DNA of 64,000 bases from Adiantum capillus-veneris (taxonomy: Eukaryota > Streptophyta > Polypodiopsida > Polypodiales > Pteridaceae), in the NCBI GenBank assembly GCA_014529385.2, contig CM043944.1:69054895-69118894 (forward strand), in the 5' to 3' direction. Of the stretch, positions 33,682 to 45,727 are shown one piece after another (the first letter of the stretch is position 1; each line of letters begins with the position of its first letter). A program made the position numbers and the translations under genes. Under the pieces are notes generated by a model that was given only the letters and a program-made list of their open reading frames with translations, had not been told where the DNA came from and did not search any database.

Positions 33682-34240
33682 CTTAATAAAGAGCCAGCTC
33701 CCTCAAGAAACCCATACTGAAATATATATTTTAGATCCACAGTTGTTTGTGCCACTCCGAATAAAAAACACCCCTCATGGCACATTGGAGAGATAGTTGG
33801 CCCACTATCCAATGCTTGAGGTCACAACTCTGGTGTTGCCATACGAATCAAATAATCATTGGAGTCTTGTATGCATAGAACTGGACAAACAAGTGGTATG
33901 GACTATCAACTCCATACAACCAACACATTCAGAGATAAGAGTGTAAACACATTCAGAGATAAGAGTGTAAGTGTTGATAAAATCTTTAGTGTTTATTTGG
34001 GGTATGGTTGATGACCTGAATATTGTTAATAACAAATAACCTTCATTGTTCATAGATGTGTAAAAATATTATTTCATGTCTATAGAAGGCTCTGTGGAAA
34101 TCATGAACTCTACACGTCCACCTTTAAAGCTGTAAAAGTGCCTACCTAGTCAGAGAGATCCAAATTCCTGTGGTTGGAGATGTCTTCTCCATGCAGAGTA
34201 CATACTCCATAGTTTTTTTGCTTTGAATCCATTTATGTCA
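33682..34240 (+). pseudogene. Ulp1/SENP-like C48 peptidase domain
   Basis: SUMO-specific-type cysteine protease fold. After the acceptor TAATTGTAG, LNKEPAPSRNPY and, in the next frame, LDPQLFVPLRIKN lead into LVLPYESNNHWSLVCIELDK, with the catalytic His at 33857-33859. The catalytic Asp position reads TINS instead of xLDS, so Asp is Asn (33908-33910). After further decay, PSQRDPNSCGWRCLLHAEYI supplies the oxyanion Gln (34151) and catalytic Cys (34169-34171). Frameshifts and stops mean this copy is inactive. It lies directly downstream of the H3-like domain and appears to be part of the same spliced gene. Confidence 0.7.
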
Positions 34241-34322
34241 AAGGTATTTCCTTGCTATGGTTTGGACCAACTTGGTGCTATTATTAATCAAAGTATTGAC
34301 CACAAGTTAACCTAATTTTGCA

Positions 34323-34997
34323 GAATTGGAATATTTACAAAGGTACCTCACTTCAATGATTCAACATCTACTATCTCTTTCAACATCAAGAGTTTTAGAT
34401 GCAGAAGATAGTTTTGTTGAGGACCATATTATAGCTTTAACAATGACCGGTGAAGAGGAAGTCATGCTAGTTTCCACCACTGGAAACCAAATCCCTAAAA
34501 CTGACCCCATATTAGAAAAAAAGACATCGGCAAGCTTTGCAGTTGGAGCGGCTGAATCCAAAGTTTGGGTTGATCAATGTGAAGTAGACCAAGCCCTTGA
34601 AAATGCAGATGTAAAATTCTCCTCAAAGAGGAGGAATGCAAGAGAGGTTCTAGGCCAAGCAGAGGAGGATAAGGGAGTGCCTATTATTGTGGCACAAGAT
34701 GTAGGTCATGATCAAAATTAGGGAGTCCAATCTCCTGTAATTGCAGATGTGAAGATCTCTTCAGAGCCGAGAGAAGATATAGAGTGTCTTGACCATGTAG
34801 AGGAGGAGGCCAATATTGCAAATCAAGGCCAGGAACAGACAACAGAACAGGTTAACCATTTGGCCATGGAAACACAAGAGTCATGTACTGCACAACCACA
34901 AGAGGTGGATACCCTTGGCAATATTGACACTCAACAACAAAATGTCAACATTAGAAATGACCAATATGGACTCTTGCTTCAAGTAGATATGGTTGTT
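34323..34997 (+). pseudogene. acidic linker exon
   Basis: Begins after a splice acceptor (ACCTAATTTTGCAG at 34322). One register runs from LEYLQRYLTSMIQHL to VDMVV with a single stop near 34721. It is rich in Glu, Asp and Gln with no named domain. A donor-like CAA|GTAGAT before the terminal VDMVV would splice it to the HAD exon at 35077, making it a linker inside the larger fusion. Confidence 0.5.
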
Positions 34998-35076
34998 TAG
35001 ATAATATCCAGTTTACTTAAATAATATACGCTTTTTTGTTTCTAACTACTTATATGTATGCATGCAATGATTGCAG

Positions 35077-35623
35077 AGATTGATTATCTTGGATCTTAAT
35101 GGATTTTTGCTGCTACGACAGCCATCAATGTACATATAGAGTTCTCCGATTTACATAGTTTCCGCTTGGTAAATGTCAGAGTATTAATTCGACTAGACGC
35201 AAAGGAATTTTTGAATTTTTTGATTCCACGGTTTAGGGTTGCTATATGGTCTTCAATTCAGGCCCAAAACCTGAATCCCCTTGTTACCATAGTTTGAAAT
35301 TTGGCTAAAATTCAGAGATTGGATTTTTATTTTGTGTATAGTCAAAGAAATTGTAATAACCATGGGGGGACAATTTCCACCCAACTAAAGCTAATGTATC
35401 GCTTTTCTACAAGCCCTTTGAAGAGATCAGTGTGCCTTATGATGCTCTCAATACTTTGTTGATTGATGACACACCACATAAGGGTTTACTTAATCCACCT
35501 GGCATAACTATTTCTCCACCTTCATTTGAAGGGCATCTTCACAATTTTTACCTAGAGGAAATTTTTGTCCCATACCTGCAAGCAATGTACTTAAGCCCAT
35601 TGAGCACATCGGAACTTACAAAT
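35077..35623 (+). pseudogene. FCP1/NIF-like HAD phosphatase domain
   Basis: Starts right after the acceptor ATGATTGCAG. RLIILDLNGFLLLRQP is HAD motif I (nucleophile Asp at 35092-35094; the plant NIF-type DLNG form). LDAKEFLNFLIPRFRVAIWS then S is the FCP1-like block containing the WSS motif II. NTLLIDDTPHKGLLNPPGI is the motif III/IV acidic pair (DD at 35465-35470), followed by FYLEEIFVPYLQAM. The exon ends at a donor, AAT|GTACGT. Such domains dephosphorylate Ser/Thr, as in the RNA polymerase II CTD. Stops at about 35134 and 35296 show decay; the next exon was not found. Confidence 0.72.
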
Positions 35624-35687
35624 GTACGTAGTAATTCATTGTTTATACCTTAAATTGATATTGTCTACCTATCTATGTGTTTCAAAT

Positions 35688-35691
<4 letters not shown>

Positions 35692-35732
<41 letters not shown>
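35692..35732. repeat. (GA)n microsatellite
   Basis: About 40 bp of uninterrupted GA between the HAD exon and the minus-strand gene. Confidence 0.95.
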
Positions 35733-35734
<2 letters not shown>

Positions 35735-35879
35735 CTTGAGCAAACACTTGATATTAAGATTACACTAGTCAAAAAAGTTACATTTCGTTGAAGCCATTCA
35801 AGGATGATTACATGGGCACAATTTGAATACGGCCAGAAAGATCTCCACCGAAAAAATGCTTCTCCCTTCGTTGTATTAC

Positions 35880-37184
35880 TCTTCGTCTGCCTAGCAAGAA
35901 ATAAAAGTTTACGGAGTCAATGTTGGCAGTCTCCTCCACTATGTCATGTTAAGGTTGCAAAACATTGCATTGCTGCCTTATTGTAATTACTGTCATAAGA
36001 TTTAGGTCTTTGTCCACCACTCCCACGTCTATGACAACATTGTTTGCCAAACTTGCTGCCTTTTGAACCATAGGCACATAGCAACCTTCAACAATGTGAG
36101 AACGCTTGTACCAAAAGGATATTATTAATGTCTATGTCGCAAGCATATACTTGAAAATGAAAGTGTCAAGAGCATCTCCCAAAAAATTCCATTTGTTTCT
36201 TTCACATACCACCCTCTATCAGAAGCTTATCACACAAGAGGGAATCAAATGATTTACAGAGCAACATAGTTTTAGCAACATGTACTTTGCAGGTATGAAA
36301 TAAATCAACAAAGAGACCAATAGGAAAAAAAATTGCAAGTTTCACCAATGTAGTGGGTACAGAGTTTCAGAGATACCTCTGAACATCCCTATAGACCTGC
36401 TCCTCAATGCCTCAGTTATTGTTGTGTCAAGAACGGGCCAATCCACGGAGTTCCAGTTGGTTGGTAATGGAACCTTCACCAACACTCCTCTCTAATTCCT
36501 TTGATTGAGTTGGTAGAAATGGTCATAGAAGAAAATACCCTCGTCTTCCAGGCTTTTGCTAGTTTTGCCAACATATTGCAAGACTCCAATATGAGCATGG
36601 GTCACAAAGATTAGACCTATAATGCACTCTAGTGGCTCCCATTCCTCATATGACGAAGGATAAACATCTGTGAATGTAATAGAATAGAAATAAATACAAA
36701 CATCTGTATAACTAATTATATACATATGATAAGAGAAGAAAAAAATAGATTCACATTTGAAATGTAAGATAACATTTATATAGGAGTGCTAAATAATTAA
36801 CTTATAGTTGCACCATGGATTATGGACCATGGAGACATCGCCACCATAAGCAATCACATTAGAGTGAGTGAAAACATGTTGAAGAAGGAACTCTTTCACA
36901 GTCTTCTTACCAACTTCGACTTTGAAATCCAAAACTCTTGCTTTCCATGCAGAACAAAATATGTTTGTTGCTTTCAAGCTTTTTCTCCTTTTTGGTTGCA
37001 TAAGAACCCAAGAAACTTTGCTTATCCTCTGCTCTTGCCACCTATTATCTGTAGTGAAAGAGTTTGAGACTGAGATAGTGCTTATGCTACTACATGGTCT
37101 TCTTGGCACACTAATGGTGAGGCTAGTTGGGGACAGTGTAGAGCAACCTCTAGAACTTCTTGGGCGGGTAGAAGACAAGTCCAT
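35880..37184 (-). pseudogene. unidentified spliced gene near the right end of the 12-kb unit
   Basis: Exon 1 starts at MDLSSTRPRSSRGC (37184) and runs to about 36790 with KATNIFCSAWKARVLDFKVE and HSNVIAYGGDVSMVHNPW. The next exon follows an acceptor, ACATTCACAG, at about 36671 and reads VYPSSYEEWEPLECIIGLIF through YQLNQRN (stop 36492), continuing past the stop with VKVPLPTNWNSVDWPVLD. More degraded sequence to 35880 contains YACDIDINNI and GKQCCHRRGSGGQRPKS in one frame. I recognise no family. Its promoter side faces the right terminal repeat. Confidence 0.4.
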
Positions 37185-37468
37185 AGGTAAAACGAAGAGA
37201 GAATGAGGTTTGAAAGATTTTCATAAAGTTAGTGGATATCTTTTAATGAAGGGAGAGAGCTAGCTATCAATCAGTAGCCAGGTGTCATGAACTGGACGGC
37301 TACTAGCACTAGGTCCTACTTTGTGAGACGAGGAAGTTACCTTACGAAAATGGGACAAAACTCAATATTTTAAAATGTTTTCTTTCATTTTAGTGTTTTT
37401 TTCCATGTATTTCTACGTTACGTAAGGTTGTTGCTCATTGGCTACGCCTTCTTTTCTCTCTCTTCAAT

Positions 37469-37503
37469 AAGGCCCTCCAAATGACCTCCAAAATTTCCTA
37501 ATG
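37469..37503. repeat. terminal inverted repeat, right
   Basis: 35 bp ending CCTCCAAAATTTCCTAATG; reverse complement of 25387-25421 with one mismatch. Confidence 0.8.
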
Positions 37504-37559
37504 TAGTAGGGTATTAGTGCATGTTACAAGCTTGTATGTGCATCAATCCCTTATGTAGG

Positions 37560-38640
37560 TAGGGTGTATTTGAAGGGAATAGAGATTTTTTTGAGTCAAA
37601 TGAAATTTCTAGAGGGTCTATCCAAGTTACAAACTAGAAGGGTTTTGCAGAAGGCCCACAAGTTCTCATTGGTAGGTAAAGACCTGAAGACTTATGGCCA
37701 TGATGGAGTTTTTCAGAGGGTTCTTTACAAAGCAAATATTAGCTTGCTTCTGGATCAATGTCATGATGAAAGCATACACCAAGGAAGGACCAAGTGATGT
37801 TTCAAGTCCTTAGAGCAGGTTTTTGGGGCTGCTTGTAGTACCAGATGTGCATTATTGGTGCGAGAATCTTCATGATTTCCAAACCATAGATGAAATACAA
37901 CTAGTATCTGAGTTGCAGGGACCAATCATAGCCCAAGCTTCATTTGAGAAGGGGGGTGTGGATGCCATCATACCACTCCCTAAGTTGGGAGCGATAAGAA
38001 ATACATTATGGTAGTCATTGACTACCTCACCAGGTGGGTTGAGGCCAAGGAAGTTAAGGAGGTGAATGCACATGGTATGGATTAGTTTTTCTTTGATTGC
38101 ATCTGTTTCCATTTGGGAGTGCCTTGGGTGATCATTTTTTATAGAGGTCAGGGGAGAAAAGGTATGCTAATGCGGGCATGAGTGGGGCTAGGCATTCAGC
38201 ATTGGTTTTCTTCACCCTGTCACCTCGAATGCAATGATCTAGTAGAAAGTGCCACCGGATAGATTATCAAGATGTTGACAAAGTATGTGTATAAGCAGGA
38301 AACAAAGTTGGAGGCTAACCTAGAGAAGTAATTTTGGGTGAACATGACATCGTATAAGGTGGCTACAAATTTCACTCCATTTGAGATACTCTATGGATAA
38401 GAGACAATCTTGTGAGTGCATGCACATCTAGGTGCTTTGAAGGGTGTGTGGTGCATCAATGCCAATCAATAGAAGGTTTTTGTAGGATTGGATTGTTATT
38501 CTTGAATCTTTGCATATGGATAGGGAAGTGGCAATGCATTATTATGTAAAGAAACAAAAAAAGCGGGTTGCAAAGTTCAACCAAACCCTAACGGATAAGG
38601 AGATATAAGAAGGAGACCTAGTCAGAGGAGGATGTTGACA
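37560..38640 (+). pseudogene. gypsy B pol, second half: zinc finger and integrase
   Basis: Continues the polyprotein cut at 25386. KLQTRRVLQKAHKFSLVGKD and LLDQCHDESIHQGRTK cover the region before and within the H2C2 finger, then KKYIMVVIDYLTRWVEAKEV holds the first integrase Asp, IIFYRGQG replaces the usual SDRG motif (second Asp lost), and CNDLVESATG holds the Glu. TSYKVATNFTPFEILYG is the conserved post-core block. Stops are frequent. Confidence 0.78.
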
Positions 38641-41600
38641 TTGCATGAGCACCTCTAAGGGCCCGTTCACACGGTCTTAGAAGGCCCTTTTGAATTGAAG
38701 GCTAGAGGGCATTAGTGCTAGTGCTAGTGCTAATTCCCCATCCTCAAAGCTATGAGAATGAGGCTCACTTAGTAATTCATGAGAGGGTGGTTCCTCTTTG
38801 TGCACATCAACTCACATGAATCTTCAACACTAGATCAATAGTTCTCGGTGATAATTCTCCTCAATTGGATCACTTTGATCTCCTCGGGGGGTTCACTATG
38901 TGCAAAACTACCATATCACGTGCGTTCAAGACATGTTTGTAAAACCCCTTATCTGTGAATTTTGTTAGGAAGATAATATACCCTTTTCTTTAAAAATCTG
39001 TAAGTTTTTTTCAAATTTGAAATAATAATGCCCTTCTATATATACATTTCTGTAAGTTTCAAGAACTTTAAATACCCTTCTGTTGAACTCACGTGATAGG
39101 TTACACTTTTATTAGGTGGCCTCCCCGGGTTGCTCTCAACAAAAAGGGGCGGGGCTTTGTGGGCACCCCGCAAAGCCCTCCCTTTGTGAATGCCACTCTA
39201 ACTAGGCACATTGGCATTTGACACCAACCACCAAGAGATTTTCAGATCCACTTGAGAGTGCCCATCCATGCCTGCGTAGTGTGCACGCAAGGGGGGTGAG
39301 GGGAGCTATTTGGTTACATTACACTAGGGTCACTTGCACTATATATAGCCCCCACTTTTTCCTTGCATGCATGCATGTGGATTTCTAAGCAGGCCACATG
39401 GAGTCCTTTGATCTCCTCGTCCCTTGGGAATTGGAAAATCCACCGCATATAGTTCCACCAACATCCGATTTTATATCACCCACTTGGGCATGCTCCTAGT
39501 ACCTGGTCATGGATCCAATGCTCAAGACGTAAAATGCTACCAAAATTGGGTATTCTGGACTTCAATTCCGTCTATCCTCTTTGAATACCAACCTTCCCGT
39601 GGCCCCAAATTATGAGCTGCAAAATGAAAAAAAAACACCAAATTTTCTCTCCCCTGCTACAATCCTCCAACTTCAACTAGGCATGCCTTGGTGCTTGAGA
39701 TTTTGATTGACAAGCCACCACTTTGGATCAACCCCACAAGTTCAATACTACAGCTAAGAACCTTGGAAGACTCAAAAAAGTATTCCTGAAGCCATGCCTA
39801 CTAAGTTAGTCAAATCATCTCGTAATTGGACCCCTACAAAAATTCATCAGCTCATAACCTGGCCATCTGTACTCCAATTGATGATCTGAAAAGATCATTA
39901 TGCACTATAAACCAAGAACTTTAGGACTAACACCATAACATGCACTCTAAGGCTCTGCCACGTCTTTCTAATCTAGCAAGGATTTGCAAAGCACTCCACC
40001 TTCAAATTGTAATATCTTTCACTCCATATTTCCGGTTGAGGAGAGGCCTGGACCCACTCAAAGAACACTTTGAAGACCATGCTTTGCTACTTGATTCCAT
40101 TACTTGGTACACCTTGCAAAGTCAACCTCTTTAGCTTCATATAGTGGACCTATGGCCTAAAAACCACCTTAAGCATACATTTCCAAATTCACCTGGCTAT
40201 GCTTTGCTCTCAAAGTAGCATTAGCACAGTGGCATGCACCTTGAAGCATATATACCCTTGCAAGTCATTAGGGTCAATTTGGATGAAAAAAGGGCTGTGT
40301 AAGGATCTAAAAAGGGGCAACCTGAAAAAGACCACGAAGATCTTACCAAAACTATTCAACATGGGTACTCATTGGATAGAGCCCTTCAAGCGCCACCCAT
40401 GGACCATTTGAGCAGTAAATTTGGAGTTTATGTGTAAAAGTTATGGCTAAAATAGTGCAAAATATTCCAAAATCAAGTGAAGGAGATCTTGACACGTGTA
40501 CAAAAGTGCCATACTTTCGGAAATGTGGCTCCTCCTTGACCCTTAGATCAAGAATAGAGAAACCCTAACAGCCCTTATTTCATCCAAATTGGCTCTAATG
40601 TGCTCACTTCTTGCACCAACAACATTTGGTTGCACCAATGTTAAAAGGGTTTTTCTACCACGAAAGCCTCCTTTCAACTCTCCATGCATTTAGTGACCAA
40701 CATATATGAAATACCATTGCCTCCATACTAGTTTTTCTTATATACGTGTCCACAAGATTTTATCTCTCTTGAATCGCTTGTTCACGACGATCTATAGTGT
40801 TATATTGGTGATCCTGTATCCAAATATCTAACTCTTGTTGCATTTTTCACATTAAGAAGAATTTCTTAGTGGATTATATTGTGGTGTGGGAAACAAGAGA
40901 GTCTTAGGTATGCATTCTTTCTTTGGTCACCGCAATCAATGATTCATGAGTGTCAAATTGTCATCCCCCATTTGTTTCTTTGAGTCTTATTCAATCCAAA
41001 CTTCTAAATAGTTGTTACTTCATTTCTACCTCAAAAATAAGGTTTTCAATATTTCCAAAATAAACAGATGTGCATATGAAGTGCTAGAGAGATAAGAAGA
41101 GAAGAGAAGAAACCTCTTAACGTCACACGACCAATCTCGACATACTCAAAAAATATATCCAATGAATCAAGGCATGTAATTCAAGAGTAAAAGGGGAAAA
41201 GGAGTATACCACATTTGAATGATAGAAAAACTATTTTGTACTTAACTTCTTATTAACAGACACATACTCATGGGCATAAACACAAAATCTTGTGAAGAGA
41301 AGCTTGAATGCTAGAGTAGGAACAATCTCAAGACTCTAGTATTTTCGTGATCGAAAGATTATTTTACTTTTCTTAACTTTTTCACAGACACACATACATG
41401 CACACAAACAAGCACATATCCATGAGAATAAATGTTTTAGCATCACACAAATAGTACCAAGAGACCTCAAGTATTGAAGTCAAGGCTTATTCAAGAGGGA
41501 TTTAGGCTAACCAATCTAGAACATGAAGTCTCTGTCTATGTGCTATATGATGTGAATGCTACATGTTCTTTTTTTCTCATACAAGTGCAAGAACAACCAT

Positions 41601-41914
41601 TTATAGACAATCAAAATATATGGCCTTATGAAATCATATATTGAGGAGTGCAGACGGAGAGAGTGAGAAAACTATTTGGCAAGATAAAAGTGGTTTTGCG
41701 ATGCAAAGATCCACCCCTAGATGCACCTTAGATATATGGCTAACTTCATGGTTTACAATGATTAAAGAATGATAAGGTTATTCAGACTAAGTATAATTAG
41801 CTAGCATATACTATTGGCGCTACACCTCCTCTTTTGAAAGTGTACTTGCCCAGCTCAAAAGAGGGTATCTTTTAATCACCTTTTTTTAAAATTACAAGAT
41901 TTTATTGGAAGATG
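38641..41914. other. interval without recognised gene
   Basis: No domain found in any short frame. It contains a GC-rich imperfect palindrome at about 39143-39187 (GGGCGGGGCTTTGTGGG / CCCGCAAAGCCCTCCC) and a plant-LTR-like low-complexity texture, but no paired LTR was found. The 3' end of gypsy B should lie in its first part. Confidence 0.4.
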
Positions 41915-41939
41915 CACTACAAGAGCTCGCTTAAACTCC

Positions 41940-42118
41940 AATGTCAAATTACCGGTGTCAATGGCGGGCCTCAGTATCTGTGTAGGTAAATCTGGAGGGA
42001 TATCAAGTTCTTTTAAAAAATAATTTTTGAATTTCTGGCGCTGATATCGGCGTCTATACCGACGGCTATACTGAGGACTATACCGGCACCTACACCAGTG
42101 CTCATACTGGTGTCTATA
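41940..42118. repeat. CACTA left subterminal repeat region
   Basis: Dense array of short motifs in both orientations: ACCGGTGTC, CCTCAGTATC, GTCTATACCG, ATACTGAGGAC, ATACCGGCACC, ATACTGGTGTC. In CACTA elements such arrays bind TNPA-type proteins. The array resumes at 46788 after the nested LTR element (CCTGTACCC). Confidence 0.65.
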
Positions 42119-42122
42119 CCTG

Positions 42123-43166
42123 TGTCGGGGGATTTGTGTTCGGAAGGTGAGCCGGGAAGGCATGGGGCCTATGGTTGTGAGAGGTGTAAGGAAGAGAGTT
42201 ACAACAGACACAATGAATGTAGACAAAGCTTGAAATTAACAGCTTAATAAGATCCTGAAGCTTGATTATCATTAACAGTACCGCTGCTTTAATTAAATTT
42301 TAATTGAGCTCCATACATCCGTTTAACCGGCCTTTATTCAAATTATAATAGAGAAAATAACACTTCAACTTTCTCGATGATGATAGTGTTGAGTTCGATG
42401 ATGATGATGTTGTTATGCTTTCCCCTTTACCTTAATTCGTTTGCCAAGCTTGCCTTGATAATATTCCTCTCCTTCGTTCTTCTCGTGCTGCTTCAAGAGA
42501 CAGAGAGATGGTAGGATTAGAGTGGGCTATGGTGGCTTTGATTAGATTGGCTATGGAAGCTTGGATTAGAGTGGGCTAGGGAAGCTTGGATTAGAGTGGT
42601 TTTTGATGTCTTTAATTAGATTGTCTATGGAAGCTTGGATTAGAGTGGGCTATGGAAGCTTGGCTTAGGAGTAGAGTGCTCAGAGCTTATGGCTTCCTCT
42701 TTGCTAATAGAGCAGAGTACGAAAACTTGAATATCTTCTAATTGGTGCCAAATTAGCCTCTATGTGTGAGATGCAAAAATGCTCAAAAAGCCCTTTGCCT
42801 TCTGCAACCGTGGCCTGTTTTGTCCAAAAACTTGTTTTACAAACATTTTCCAAGACTTTTTCGGCCTCCCTCATGCAAAGATTTGAAGTCTCTCACACAC
42901 TTTTCTTTTTACCACTGACCACATGTCTTCCTCTACCCAAGTTGCCTTATATGTCCTAAGAGCCCTTTCACATGTAAAACCTTTTCTTCAAGCATAAAAT
43001 CTCTACGCTTAGGCCTTCATAACCACATAAAGCATACACTTTCTACATCTCCTTGCTTGTTTTCGAGCCCTGGTCACTGCTCAATAAATGTGTGAGCTTC
43101 AAATAGAATTTTTTTGCTTCTCTTTACTCTTTTTTACATCGTGGAAGCGGAGCGGGATGACATCCA
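42123..43166 (-). repeat. 3' LTR of the gag-only element
   Basis: Starts TGTCGGGGGATTTGTG, ends ATGACATCCA. It contains four AAGCTTGGATTAGAGTGG-like tandem units (about 42490-42670), also present in the other LTR. Confidence 0.85.
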
Positions 43167-44094
43167 CCCTCTCTAAACCTGCACAGCCTCCGGTCTGTGC
43201 CAACCGGTCTTCAATCTATATCTACTATGATCACCTTAGGCGGCTTGCCATCAAGATCACATAATTGTTAAGTATATGTAAAACAAAATAAGGCTTAAAC
43301 CATATCATCAATGGTCTAGCACAATTATTTGGTAGCTGTCCATCGCAAATCTTTGAGCCATGTATGTCGTGTCTGCAAAGCATTCAATTATGAAAAACTT
43401 GTTTAGTGAACCCCGCTAGACTCAAGTGCTCTAGTTAATGATGCACACGACTTGACCAGCAAGATCACTTTAGGGAACCCTGTCAAGCTCAAGTATGCCT
43501 TACTCTGTTTGCACACGGAATAGCCGGCAAGTCCATTACTGCAAGTTCTGGTAACTGAACCAACTCAAAAGATGTGAAGATACTTTATCAATTTTCCAAA
43601 GATGTCAACTAGAAGCTAGCCATATAACATTACTGACCACAAAATCCAATACTCTTTTCTTGATAGCATAAATCCAAAAACAAAACCAAGTGCTAGGTAA
43701 CCTGCTACAGGAAAATAAATGATATCTTTGAATCTGCAAGTTGCTCTTCAATAGCTCCCAGGATCAAATGGGATAATAAGAAATTGCCCCAATAGTGGAG
43801 CAACATAATATCAACATAAGCACACACATCCTGTATCAATCAACTTCAAGAATTTCTGTTCCAAATATGCTATTCCAGGATCTAGCAGAAAGAAACCACA
43901 ATATATACTCAAAAATACCCATCCATGATGAACCTGCCTTTGAAGATGTGATCTCCTGGATCAAATACCATTAAGATCACATAGCATTGTTGGCCTCCGC
44001 AATATACTAAAGCTTCTCCTGAAGCATAGTGCAACAGCCACATCTCACAAACTTTTGATAACTTAAGTTCGTTACCATCAAGAATTAATGAATT

Positions 44095-45670
44095 CTAACT
44101 CCCTTTTACTGGTAGCCAGGACATCATTGACATAAGAATTACTAGGAATAGTATCCAAATCAAGCGACATTTGGCACATTGCCCAAGAAAATGAAAAATC
44201 CTGTGCACTTTATGCTGTATCAGGGATGATTTAGCAGCGTCACCCCCTCTAGCTTCATAGCCATCACGAAAAACCTTAGGACTTCCCGGACTTGTATCAT
44301 CAAAGATATTTTTTCCTAGTTTTTGAGGTTGATAGTGAATAATAGCCTTATCCTGAAGATCTTCATCCATAACATCCATGGGAAAATCACCCTTGGAAGT
44401 CTCAACATTCGAAAAAGCTTTAGGAGTTGGCTCCTCTTGCAACCCATATATAAGCATAGATGTAAAATCCATGTCAATATCCTGTTCATAATCAACATAA
44501 TATAAGCAATCTTCATACTCATCCATATAATTCTCTGCTTCCTCATCTGCATCCATGTTACTTAGCAATACATAATAGCATTGTAAACGCTCATCTAGCA
44601 CCCCCTCTGAAGAGGTACACACATCTGAAATCTCTTCTATACTGTGATAAGCATCTCCTTCAGATCTAGACAAGAAATGATTGATTATGGCATCTTCTTC
44701 CATTATAATAGCATCTACAAACATATGGTTAGTAGCAATCATAGTTTCTTGACATCCTCAGGCTCATCCTGTGCTAGGTCCACAATCTTGGTCACTTCAT
44801 CAGCTACTACTGTGTATATAATAGCTTTGTTTATGCACTCATCTGTAACAAACATGTTGTCTTGCTCGGCTATAGTGCAAATAGTTTCAGTAATATCCTG
44901 TAGAAGCACATTTGCTTGACAAACTCCTTCGGAATATCCCATATCAAGGTCAGCAACTTGTAAACCACTTGCTGTATAGTCTATGTCTTCACCGAAACCA
45001 TTATTGGACGTAGCATCCATGCGAGCAATCTTTGAAAAAAAATCATATAATTTTGTTTCAACATTAAATTCATCGTTTACCTTTTCTTCGTTTCTCAAAA
45101 TAAGTTCCTCTGAAACTGAATCTACTACTTCGAGCTCAGCATTTTCTTTGGCTTTGCTTCTTGCAAAAATATACTCCCAGAATTCGTCATAGTTGAGAAA
45201 CTGCATCTGATCCCCTTCACCTTTATAGAAAACAATCTGGCTTCGTTTGGTAGTCTCGTTCATTGCCAATTCAATAATCCTTGAGCTTTCATGAACAAAC
45301 CCATCTGCAAAATAGTCCCACTATGTGGGATATGTTTCTGCACGTTCTCGAGCCTTACCTTTAAATTCAGAGGTTACCACTTCTTCAAAACTCGAAATCA
45401 TCTGATCTTATGAAATTCCTCGGCTCTTCATCTCCGCTTTATAGCATGCAAGGAGTCCATCTGGATCATGTCCTTGAAAAACTCCATACTGTTCATGTAT
45501 GGCATCAAGTGCCATCTCCACAACATCATCAATCTGCTCTTTCATCTTCATAGCTTTTACTTCTTGCAAACTCTCTGAACTAAGCCCAACATTTTTGGCA
45601 GATCTACTGCTGCTAGATTTCTATCAAATCTATTGAGGTTGTAATCTTCAATAAACTACTTCAACTCTGC
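44095..45670 (-). pseudogene. acidic gag-like protein of the non-autonomous element
   Basis: A register open from about 45640 to 44739 with two stops (near 45410 and 45325) reads SLQEVKAMKMKEQIDDVVEM, QYGVFQGHDPDGLLACYKAE, SSFEEVVTSEFKGKARERAE, then MAMNETTKRSQIVFYKGEGD to DEPEDVKKL. A one-base shift at an ATGA overlap (44739-44742) continues it as MIATNHMFVDAIIMEEDAI to the stop at 44095. The protein is strongly acidic, and the last part is hydrophobic (WILFLVILMSMMSWL). No zinc knuckle or known gag domain is visible; 'gag-like' rests on position in the element. Confidence 0.55.
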
Positions 45671-45727
45671 TGGAATCTCCATCTTGTCCTCCCACCCCGG
45701 CTCGTTTCACATCACGTTCACCAAGGA

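Larger units (their letters stand above)
25387..37503. mobile_element. 12.1-kb unit with 35-bp terminal inverted repeats and several genes
   Basis: It separates the two halves of gypsy B pol. The left end (25387-25421, CATTAGAAAATTTTGGAGG...) and the right end (37469-37503, reading ...CCTCCAAAATTTCCTAATG) are reverse complements at 34 of 35 positions. Inside lie a transposase-like gene (+), an unidentified gene (-), six related palindromes, an H3/Ulp1/HAD fusion gene (+) and a second unidentified gene (-). No clean target duplication was found: the left flank reads CAACTAGC and the right flank TAGTAGGG. The left repeat can also be read as gypsy sequence (LAIRKFWRSFGGPS), so an inverted duplication at a rearrangement boundary is the main alternative to a true DNA transposon. 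Confidence 0.6.
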
